Source of the DNA: an uncultured Muribaculaceae bacterium
Lineage (GTDB): Bacteria > Bacteroidota > Bacteroidia > Bacteroidales > Muribaculaceae
Assembly (NCBI GenBank): GCA_910584665.1
Contig: CAJUBL010000038.1
Coordinates: forward strand, 1-30,493
Direction: 5' to 3'
DNA: 30,493 nt
Shown here in pieces: positions 17,166 through 23,968 of the stretch. Position 1 is the stretch's first letter, and every line of letters starts with the position of its first letter. Below the pieces are notes generated by a model. That model was given only the letters and a program-made list of their open reading frames with translations. It was not told where the DNA came from and did no database searches. The position numbers and the translations under genes are program-made.

Positions 17166-19127
17166 TTAAAGCTCGACATCCTGGCTGACAACCTTCCATG
17201 AAAGAATGTTGATTGTAGCGCCGAGGTAGTAGAGAGGATCCTCAGGTGTCTCGGGCTTCAGGTTCTCGATATACTCATCACCTTTGGCCGGATCCCAGAT
17301 GCCGTGACCAACCTTTGAAAAACTGTTGACAGACAGCTTGTACCAGTGGTTACGCACTACGCCATAGTAGCCGTCGACCTGGTTGGTCGAGGCGGCCTTG
17401 TCAGCGGCGAGGTGCTCGACAGGAATGTAGTAAACCTGAAGACCGCCGTCGTACATCACAGCGTGATTCTTACCGGTAGCGGTCTGGGAAGCGGCAAGCT
17501 TGGTCTCGGCAGCGGCGATAGCGGCTGTAAGGGCGTCACCCTCAAGCAGAGTATACTTATCTTCGCCATCAACAACAGAGTGGGCATACAGATTCTGACC
17601 GTCAAATGCGTTCTCCTTAAGAACAACCTCCACACAAGAGACATTGTTTTCGGCCTTTGCTATCTTGAGCTCGAAGAACTCGGTGCCGATCTGTTTGTAT
17701 GCGCGGATGTTCTGTTCGAGTACACCGCCCTCAATGAGTTCTTCTCTCTCCTCTTCAGATACCTTGAGGTAGATGTTGAGAGCATCGTTACCGCCGTAAG
17801 AACGGTTAAGAATATACTGCATGTAGCTGTTCTGGCGGAACAGAGTACCGTTGGCCATAACCATGTTGACCGGAGTTGCGGCGGTCTTGTCGGCGTTGAG
17901 CTCGACAAGGCGGGTCTTCAGGACAACGTTGGTAACCAGACGTGAGTCAACCAGCTTGCGGCCGGTGTTTTCCTGTCCTGCAAACTCGTCACCGAAGATA
18001 TTGTTGTAATCGTTGGTGTTCTCGTTACAGTAAGCAACCGACTTGCCGACCTCTCTGGTAAGTTTGTCTGTGTAGACATAAGAAAGCTTCGTTGTAGTGA
18101 CATCGTCATTTACAGCCTTCTCGCCCCATGCATAGGAGGTAGCCCAGTAGCTGCGACGGTTGTTGCTGTCGTTCCATCCCCAGGTATAATCCCAGCCGGT
18201 ATTGATATTCTTGCTCATGTAGCTGTAGTCGGCAGTGGTGTTGAGTTCCCAGCCGAGAACCTCAAGATAGAGCTTGGTGTCAAGGACAGGTGATACAGTA
18301 CCATTGCCTTCATCCTCACCGGGAACCGTAACGGCACCGTTCTGGGTGTTGTCACTGCCGGCGATGGTCTGCTCAAGCTCATAATAGGTCTTATCACCGA
18401 TCTTAACGATCTTTGCATTGTCGGTCACGTTGACATTAACCTCGACCTTAGCGGCAAGACGCTCCACATAGATATTGACGGTGTTGCCGTCTTTAACAGC
18501 GTCCTCGGGAGTAGTCTTGAAGTTATCGGGAAGAATATGAGTCGCATGATAGTAGTTATCATCATGATTGTCAACAGTACCAGAGAACGAGCTGGTGCTC
18601 ATCACATAGTAATCCTGAAGCTTATAGTTCTCAAGAAGCTCGAGGGTGCTCTTTATGTCAGAACCGGCCTTGAAAGCGGGAGCATTGAGCACGGTGATCA
18701 TGTAGCTGGGGTACTCACGGCTTGTCATGTCCTCGAGTACAAGGAGATTGTCACTGAACACAGCCTCGACATTGTCGGCCTTGCCGGTCTCGACGGCTTC
18801 CTTGCGATCGATATTGATGGTGCCCTTGTTGGGATCTACCAGATAGGCGGTAAGATCCATGTTGGCACCGGTGTTGTCGAAGAAGAAGAAACGGACGTTA
18901 TTTACCGTATTCTCTGCCTCCGAGCCATACTCGAAACCGGGAGAAGTAGTGGCACGGCTCATCTTGTCGGCCGACTGGATGCGCACTTTCATGTAGGCCA
19001 CATCACCGTCAGAGACCTGGATGTCATCACCGCCGGCGTTGTCAACGGCAGGCTCGTCGTTGGAGCAGGCTACCATAGCGAGCATTCCGCTAAGAAGCAA
19101 CGCTTTGCTTAAAAAATTAATTTTCAT
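17166..19127 (-). CDS. Mfa1-type major fimbrial subunit (fimbrillin)
   Basis: A 653-aa fimbrillin precursor. The lipoprotein signal ends at Cys21 (MVACSND), followed by an acidic propeptide and a strand, VAYMKVRIQ. KMSR-ATTSPG at residues 55-63 is the likely Arg-specific maturation site; in P. gingivalis, FimA and Mfa1 precursors are cut after an Arg by gingipains. Family strands follow: ENTVNNVRFFFFD, YPSYMITVLNAP, IYVERLAAKVEVNVN, an internal GW.LN segment and a C-terminal VRNHWYKLSVNSF...GATINILSWKVVSQDVEL, where the last strand is used for polymerisation in this superfamily. It is somewhat longer than P. gingivalis Mfa1 (about 560 aa). It is preceded by a 79-nt AT-rich leader and followed by the hairpin-rich gap, fitting high expression of the shaft. 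Confidence in the family is high; exact symbol withheld. Confidence 0.92.
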   Translation of the reverse strand: MKINFLSKALLLSGMLAMVACSNDEPAVDNAGGDDIQVSDGDVAYMKVRIQSADKMSRATTSPGFEYGSEAENTVNNVRFFFFDNTGANMDLTAYLVDPNKGTINIDRKEAVETGKADNVEAVFSDNLLVLEDMTSREYPSYMITVLNAPAFKAGSDIKSTLELLENYKLQDYYVMSTSSFSGTVDNHDDNYYHATHILPDNFKTTPEDAVKDGNTVNIYVERLAAKVEVNVNVTDNAKIVKIGDKTYYELEQTIAGSDNTQNGAVTVPGEDEGNGTVSPVLDTKLYLEVLGWELNTTADYSYMSKNINTGWDYTWGWNDSNNRRSYWATSYAWGEKAVNDDVTTTKLSYVYTDKLTREVGKSVAYCNENTNDYNNIFGDEFAGQENTGRKLVDSRLVTNVVLKTRLVELNADKTAATPVNMVMANGTLFRQNSYMQYILNRSYGGNDALNIYLKVSEEEREELIEGGVLEQNIRAYKQIGTEFFELKIAKAENNVSCVEVVLKENAFDGQNLYAHSVVDGEDKYTLLEGDALTAAIAAAETKLAASQTATGKNHAVMYDGGLQVYYIPVEHLAADKAASTNQVDGYYGVVRNHWYKLSVNSFSKVGHGIWDPAKGDEYIENLKPETPEDPLYYLGATINILSWKVVSQDVEL

Positions 19128-19206
19128 AAATGATTGATTAAAAAAATAATATTTGATTATTGAATATTGTCATTATATAATGAGATGTCGTATTAACAAC
19201 ACAGGA
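19128..19206 (-). promoter_or_regulatory. AT-rich leader of the major fimbrillin gene
   Basis: Very AT-rich 79-nt gap with a 12-nt palindrome CATTATATAATG (19171-19182) and an A/T-run immediately before the start codon. Such A/T-rich unstructured leaders are typical of strongly translated Bacteroidetes genes, which rely little on Shine-Dalgarno pairing. I do not see a convincing -33/-7 pair, so I do not claim a separate promoter. Confidence 0.4.
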
Positions 19207-20673
19207 TCAGTAATAGGTCACAGGATCACGGTCCAGCAGTGCCCTTACCGACGGGATAGCACGGGTCGCCTCGTCGAGTCCCTTAGCCGAGGCAGCTTCC
19301 AGAAGGCTCAGCGCCCGCGGGAGATCGCCCTGGCGCGCGGCCATGTTGGCACGCGTATACAGGGCCTGGGGGGACTGGCCGCAACGCGCAATGAACGGCC
19401 CGGCCCCCTTGAGGTCATCCTGAGCCAGATATATGTTTGCGGCGTTTATAGCGGCCTCGGCGTCCCCGGGATACTGAGACGCGGCCATGAGCATCACACG
19501 GTCATACTCGGGAGAGCCCACGGTGTAGGTGCTGGCAATCATATAGTAATCGACGGGGCGCAGACGCTCGGGGGTGCTTTCCATCATCTCTTTGAGATGT
19601 TCCACGTCGATACCGGTCCTGATACTGTAGCGTATGGTATAGTCACTGTGACGCAGGGCGGGATATACCTCAGCAAGAATATACTTATACTCCTCGGGGT
19701 AGAGGTTCTGTATCTTTGAGTTTCGCGGGTCGGGCTCGAGGGAGAGATCACTGGCGATGGCAAGGATCTCGTCGCGGTGGGCGATCCCGTGGGTCTCGAG
19801 CCAGCGGCGCAGTCCGTCCCAGTCCTCGGGCTCATAGTCGGTGAACATCACGTCGGGATCGAAACCTGCGTAACGGCGCTGGAGATCGGCCGAGACATAA
19901 TCCTTCAGAGTCTTGGTACGTCCCATGGCGAGACGCACGTTGTTGCTGTACGAGCCCTCGGGTGATGCGTAACCCTTTATGGTGATGCGGGTTATTATGG
20001 CATCGGGATCCTGAGCCACGACGTCGACAGATTTAATGATCTTATCGATCTCAGCGCGGTTGCCGCGATAGTCTGGCTTAAGCTCGGTACGGTTGACGAC
20101 GAAGTCGACAAATGCCTGTCCCTGAGCCTCTATGACAATGGTTGAGTCACCGGTCAGGGCTATATACAACGGGGCGAGAGGCATCGATGGGTCGCGATAG
20201 TCATGACGTGCTATGAGCTGTGATCCATGATCTACCGGAGCGTCACAGCAGTTGCATGTCGAACGGTCGAAGTCGAGGTCGCTCTGATTCATCCAGGGCT
20301 GCCACGGTGTCTCGAAACGGTAACTCAGCGGCGAACCCTTGCCGGCCTCGAGCATACGTTCCCCGGCAGGGAGGTCGTTGTTGCGCAGGTGGGAGAAGTA
20401 GCGGTTGCGGCCCGACACACGCACGGCAGGCATGACAATGGAGTCAAGGCCGTCAGCTGAGCGCAGGACGGGAGTGATTATCATTTCCCTGTCACGTCCC
20501 GGTTTTATATCGGCCGGATTGATCTCCATGGTGACCACATAGTCAGAGGCCACACGTCCCGAGGTGAGATTGCCTACACCCGGGAACGATACCCGGGCGG
20601 CAGCGGCGCTCATTATGGTGAGCGCCCCCATGGCTATGGAATATATACGGTGTATCATTGTGTGATTGGTCAT
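19207..20673 (-). CDS. DUF3868 / OmpA-like protein of type V fimbrial loci
   Basis: About 488 aa from the ATG at 20673. The longer possible start at 20775 would overlap the preceding gene and lacks a signal peptide, whereas this start gives a signal sequence (IYSIAMGALTIMSAAAA). The N-terminal ~170 residues match the DUF3868 pattern: a GNLTSGRVASDYVVTMEI strand, an ITPVLRS segment and the TCNCC cysteine cluster near residue 135. The middle (ITIKGYASPEGSYSNNVRLAMGRTKTLKDYV) is OmpA/MotB-like, as expected for a peptidoglycan-facing domain. The C-terminal ~100 residues look like a TPR-type helical repeat (AAINAANIYL, ALYTRANMAARQGDLPRALSLLEAA). DUF3868 and DUF3575 genes recur beside Bacteroidales fimbrillin genes; an assembly or export role is widely presumed but unproven. 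It is 10 nt from the upstream gene. Confidence 0.85.
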   Translation of the reverse strand: MTNHTMIHRIYSIAMGALTIMSAAAARVSFPGVGNLTSGRVASDYVVTMEINPADIKPGRDREMIITPVLRSADGLDSIVMPAVRVSGRNRYFSHLRNNDLPAGERMLEAGKGSPLSYRFETPWQPWMNQSDLDFDRSTCNCCDAPVDHGSQLIARHDYRDPSMPLAPLYIALTGDSTIVIEAQGQAFVDFVVNRTELKPDYRGNRAEIDKIIKSVDVVAQDPDAIITRITIKGYASPEGSYSNNVRLAMGRTKTLKDYVSADLQRRYAGFDPDVMFTDYEPEDWDGLRRWLETHGIAHRDEILAIASDLSLEPDPRNSKIQNLYPEEYKYILAEVYPALRHSDYTIRYSIRTGIDVEHLKEMMESTPERLRPVDYYMIASTYTVGSPEYDRVMLMAASQYPGDAEAAINAANIYLAQDDLKGAGPFIARCGQSPQALYTRANMAARQGDLPRALSLLEAASAKGLDEATRAIPSVRALLDRDPVTYY

Positions 20674-20683
20674 ACGGGTTGGG

Positions 20684-21271
20684 TTAGAAAGTATAGATAA
20701 GGTTGACGGCGGCCTTGGTGGGCCCAACATAGTTATGGGGTCTGTCGCGCTCGACGCGCTGTCCGCAGTCGGCACACTCGAACTTGTCGTAGCGGGTGTA
20801 GACCCATCCGAGCCCTATCTCGGCCTCGATATTCCAGTGACGGCTGAGGATCCATGAGTATCCGTAGACGAGTCCGGCTCCGACCATCCATCCCTGATAG
20901 CGGTAGTCTTTAAGCTTGCCGAAGTCGGTACCGAGCATATTGAAATCCATGTCGAGGTTGCCCCAGTTGTACTGGCCTCCGAGCAGATGTCCGCCTATGA
21001 AGTGGCCTGAGAATGCCTGACAGAACCAGTAGCGTGCCTCCGGTACCAGAGACCACTGTTTCCAGCGGTGATTGCTGATGGCCCAGGCGTTGAGATTGCC
21101 GCCGAGCCCGACGGTCCACTTAGGCGCCACTTTCATCTCATACGCCCCGTTGAGGGTCAGAGTGACATCGCTCAGCAGATTGCTTTTCAAGGCATATGTC
21201 TGCCCGTAAGCGGCCATGGTGCCGACAATGAGCACCATACTACATATTATACCTTTGAGCATTCTTTCCAT
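20684..21271 (-). CDS. DUF3575 outer-membrane beta-barrel protein
   Basis: A 195-aa protein with a signal peptide (residues 1-23, ending AAYGQ) and alternating aromatic/hydrophobic strands of a small outer-membrane barrel: ALKSNLLSDVTLTLNGAYE, WTVGLGGNLNAW, WSLVPEARYWF, GHFIGGHLLGGQYNW, VGAGLVYGYSWIL and WNIEAEIGLGWVYTRYD. It ends with a terminal aromatic residue (NLIYTF), as outer-membrane barrels usually do. A CADC motif lies in the last loop. This is the DUF3575 family, typically the first gene of Bacteroidales fimbrial loci. Here it is the first gene after the promoter region, with a leader of about 160 nt. It could help insertion or export of fimbrial components (inference). An internal Met at residue 4 is an alternative start. 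Confidence 0.87.
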   Translation of the reverse strand: MERMLKGIICSMVLIVGTMAAYGQTYALKSNLLSDVTLTLNGAYEMKVAPKWTVGLGGNLNAWAISNHRWKQWSLVPEARYWFCQAFSGHFIGGHLLGGQYNWGNLDMDFNMLGTDFGKLKDYRYQGWMVGAGLVYGYSWILSRHWNIEAEIGLGWVYTRYDKFECADCGQRVERDRPHNYVGPTKAAVNLIYTF

Positions 21272-21419
21272 GTTTATATGTCAGATTAATGTGTGTAATC
21301 GGTTTATATTGATAAAACAGTATCCAATCAAAGCTCAGAAACGTGCCTATTCTCATTAAACATCTAACAATCAGTCAGTAAGTAATAATCACACAGAGTT
21401 GTCAATATCATGTTATGCT

Positions 21420-21436
21420 CCGTATAACTTATACGG
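21420..21436. promoter_or_regulatory. 17-nt palindrome over the expected transcription start (candidate operator)
   Basis: CCGTATAACTTATACGG is palindromic about a single central base, with two 8-nt arms. It lies just downstream of the -7 element and overlaps the predicted start site, the usual place for a repressor site. It could instead form a hairpin at the mRNA 5' end. Confidence 0.45.
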
Positions 21437-21440
21437 GCGA

Positions 21441-21470
21441 CAAAATTACAAAATATCGCGAAAAAACAAC
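21441..21470 (-). promoter_or_regulatory. Promoter of the fimbrial locus
   Basis: On the minus strand a -7 element TAATTTTG (plus 21441-21448) matches the Bacteroidetes TAnnTTTG consensus. A TTG (plus 21467-21469) is placed 18 nt upstream as a weak -33 element. The transcript would start near 21435, giving a leader of about 160 nt for the first gene. Confidence 0.55.
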
Positions 21471-21498
21471 CCAATTTTTGCCAATAATAGGTAAAACA

Positions 21499-21508
21499 CC
21501 CCCCCCCC
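21499..21508. repeat. C10 homopolymer upstream of the fimbrial promoter
   Basis: Ten consecutive C on plus, about 65-75 nt upstream of the predicted start site. Tracts of this length are prone to slippage. In other bacteria (Bordetella fim genes, for example) promoter-region poly-C length controls fimbrial phase. A similar role here is inference. Confidence 0.55.
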
Positions 21509-21535
21509 GTTAACATTATTTAACCATGTGATTAT

Positions 21536-21810
21536 ATGAAGCGCAGATAAATGTTGGCCATCCGGTGGGGAATTTAAAGCGCAGATTACGCAGATTATTT
21601 TTGAATGTGCCGAGCCTTTGCGATGGGAAAAGACAAACCGCAAATTACGCGAATTACGCAAATTATCAGGAAAGGAAGATCGAAAACATCGATTCCAACT
21701 CTAGAAAATTTGCGTAATTCGCGTAATTTGCGTAATTTGCGGTTAAATTTTTCTCCGGATGGTAAACTTTAATCTGCGTAATCTGCGCTTTAAATTCCCC
21801 TCCAGATGGC
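21536..21810. repeat. Nested inverted-repeat intergenic element, copy A
   Basis: Outer arms of 41 nt (21557-21597 and 21770-21810) pair with two mismatches. Inner arms of 26 nt (21639-21664 and 21707-21732) pair perfectly around a 42-nt centre. Core words are GCGCAGATTACGCAGATT and GCAAATTACGCGAATTACGC. Related sequence recurs at 26557-26690 and, inverted, at 27828-28090. No ORF lies inside. The right end stops 4 nt short of the M3 peptidase stop codon, so the element may also serve as that gene's 3' structure. Confidence 0.8.
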
Positions 21811-21814
21811 GCTT

Positions 21815-23941
21815 TTACTTAAGGCCGTAGTGGCGCATGAGGGCGTCGGGTGTGGGCTTGTGGCCACGGAAACGCTCATACATCACCATGGGATCGTCAC
21901 TGCCTCCCATCTCGAGTACGTTTGTGAGGAATGCGTCGGCGGTGGCGGGATCAAAGATGCCGTTTTCCATGAACTTCTCGTAGGCGTCGGTATCGAGGAC
22001 TTCGGCCCAGAGATAGGTGTAGTAGCCCGATGCATACTCGTTGCTGCCGAAGATGTGCTTGAAGTAGGGACTGCGGTAGCGGTACTGTACCTCTGCGGGC
22101 ATGCCGAGAGCAACTCCCACTCCGGCTTCGAAGGCGTCGACATCGATGGTATCACCCTCGGCGGGATTGAGGTGGCCGTACTGCAGGTCGAGCCACGAGG
22201 CGCCAAGGCGCTCGACGAGATCGAAACCGGCGTTGTGGGTCGAAGCGGCATTGAGCTTAGCCACGAGGTCGTCGGGGATAAGCTCGCCCGTCTGGTAATG
22301 GCGGGCATATTCCCGGAGAAGTTCAGGTTCGAAGGCAAAGTGCTCGTTCATCTGCGAGGGGAGCTCGACAAAGTCGCGGTCCACATTGGTACCGGCCTGG
22401 CACTTGTATTGAGCACGGGTCATCATGCCGTGAAGACCGTGACCGAACTCGTGGAACATCGTGTGTACCTCGTCGATGTTGAGCAGAGAGGGGGTGTCGG
22501 CGGTGGGACTGGTGAAGTTGCCCACGTTGTAGACGATAGGACGCACCTCAGTGCCGTCGTCAGCACGGTATGCCTCCCTGAAGATGCTCATCCAGGCTCC
22601 CTGACGCTTGGAGTCACGGGGGAAGTAGTCGGTCATGAACACGGCCACGTGGTTGCCGAGCGAGTCCTTCACGTCATATACTCTGACGTCGGGATGATAC
22701 TTAGGAGCGTCGGGGAGCTCGGTGAATGTGACTCCATAGAGCTTGCCGGCGAGGGTGAAGATACCCTTACGGACAGAATCGACAGCAAAATACGGGCGGA
22801 GCTCGTTTTCATCGAGGTCATATTTAGCTTTGCGTACCTTCTCGGCATAATAGTAATAGTCCCAGGGCTCGATCCTGAAACCGCCGCCCTCGCCATCGAC
22901 GATAGCCTGCATGTCGGCGACTTCTTCGGTAACGCGCTGACGTGCGGCAGGCCATACTTTCATGATGAGTTCCTCGGCGGCGGCCGGGGTGCCGGCCATC
23001 ACTGCGTCGGTGCAGTAAGAAGCGAAGTCGTCAAATCCCAGCAGACGTGCCTTGGCCGAGCGGGCGTGAAGTATATCGTTGATGACCGGACGGTTGTCGG
23101 TAGCACCGGACGATGCGAGGGAGGTGTATCCGCGGTACATACGGCGGCGCAGATCACGGTTATCGGCAAACTGCAACACGGGGAGACGCGAGGGAGCGTG
23201 GAGCGTGAACACCCACTTGCCCTCCTTGCCGCGTGCCTTTGCCGTCTCGGCGGCTTTGGCTACAACGTTAGCGGGTATGCCGGCGAGCTCATCCTCATTT
23301 TCCACCTCTATCTCAAAGGCATTGGTAGCTTCGAGGAGATTCCTGTTGAACTTGAGATAGAGGTCGGTGAGCCGGAGGTTGAGACGTGTCAGTTCGGCCT
23401 TGCCGGCAGAGTCGAGGAGTGCACCGCTACGTGTGAACTTCTTATAGGTCTGCTCGATTGCGCGACGCTGCGCTACGGTATAGTTTACAGAGTCGCGGTT
23501 GTCGTACAGCGACTTCACACGCCTGAAGAGACCGTCGTTCATCATCATGGCGTCGCTGAAACGTGACACCATGGGCATGGCTTCGGCGGCTATACTGTCC
23601 ATCTCAGGGCCCGAATTCGACTCGGCAAGAGCTCCGAACACGAGCGATACACGCTCGAGGATCTCGCCGGAGCGATCCATGGCCAGGATGGTGTTCTCAA
23701 ACGTCGGGGCCTCGGGATCGGCTACTATCGAGTCGATGTCGGCCTGAGCCTGCGCTATGCCGGCCTCGAATGCCGGCAGATAGTCGGCATACTGAATCTG
23801 TTCGAACGGCGGAATCCCGTACCCGGTATCATAACCGGCGATGAAGGGGTTCACGCGCTCGACCTTGTCGCTGCATGAAGTCATGGTCACTGCCGCGAGA
23901 GAAGTGAAGGCCGCGGCCGCCATTAAGGTCAAATGTTTCAT
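21815..23941 (-). CDS. M3-family zinc metallopeptidase, Dcp-like lipoprotein
   Basis: A peptidyl-dipeptidase/oligopeptidase-type enzyme that trims short peptides. The ORF can also start 24 bases earlier (23965, 716 aa); I prefer the ATG at 23941 because it begins the signal peptide MKHLTLMAAAAF. The signal ends in a lipobox-like MTSC, so the protein is probably a lipoprotein of the periplasm or outer membrane. Counting from the 716-aa form, the zinc motif HEFGH is at 505-509 and the third ligand Glu lies in RDFVELPSQ at 534. GHGLHG and the late NEYASGYYTYLWAEVLDTDAY segment are also family hallmarks. Length matches Dcp-type M3 enzymes (about 680-720 aa). It lies directly after rho and probably shares its transcript. 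The symbol dcp is plausible but not certain within M3. Confidence 0.93.
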   Translation of the reverse strand: MKHLTLMAAAAFTSLAAVTMTSCSDKVERVNPFIAGYDTGYGIPPFEQIQYADYLPAFEAGIAQAQADIDSIVADPEAPTFENTILAMDRSGEILERVSLVFGALAESNSGPEMDSIAAEAMPMVSRFSDAMMMNDGLFRRVKSLYDNRDSVNYTVAQRRAIEQTYKKFTRSGALLDSAGKAELTRLNLRLTDLYLKFNRNLLEATNAFEIEVENEDELAGIPANVVAKAAETAKARGKEGKWVFTLHAPSRLPVLQFADNRDLRRRMYRGYTSLASSGATDNRPVINDILHARSAKARLLGFDDFASYCTDAVMAGTPAAAEELIMKVWPAARQRVTEEVADMQAIVDGEGGGFRIEPWDYYYYAEKVRKAKYDLDENELRPYFAVDSVRKGIFTLAGKLYGVTFTELPDAPKYHPDVRVYDVKDSLGNHVAVFMTDYFPRDSKRQGAWMSIFREAYRADDGTEVRPIVYNVGNFTSPTADTPSLLNIDEVHTMFHEFGHGLHGMMTRAQYKCQAGTNVDRDFVELPSQMNEHFAFEPELLREYARHYQTGELIPDDLVAKLNAASTHNAGFDLVERLGASWLDLQYGHLNPAEGDTIDVDAFEAGVGVALGMPAEVQYRYRSPYFKHIFGSNEYASGYYTYLWAEVLDTDAYEKFMENGIFDPATADAFLTNVLEMGGSDDPMVMYERFRGHKPTPDALMRHYGLK

Positions 23942-23968
23942 ATGATGTGAATAATTGGATTTCATATA

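Noticed and set aside
20674..20775. Longer N terminus for the DUF3868 protein
   Set aside because: It would overlap the DUF3575 coding end, is Pro/Ser/Thr-rich without family similarity, and would bury the signal peptide. The ATG at 20673 fits better.
21639..21745. CRISPR-like short repeats (GCGTAATTTGCGTAATTTGC)
   Set aside because: The words are tandem and palindromic with no unique spacers of constant length, and no cas genes are present in the window.
21441..21810. Invertible promoter bounded by the inverted repeats
   Set aside because: Promoter inversion is common in Bacteroidales surface loci, but here the -7/-33 elements lie outside both pairs of arms, so flipping the bounded segment would not reverse the promoter.
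21806..23566. Long plus-strand ORF of 586 codons opposite the M3 peptidase
   Set aside because: It lies wholly antisense to a gene with a full HEFGH zinc site and family motifs. Its product is repetitive Val/Gly/Glu/His-rich shadow sequence with no recognisable domain, as expected from the codon bias of the true gene.
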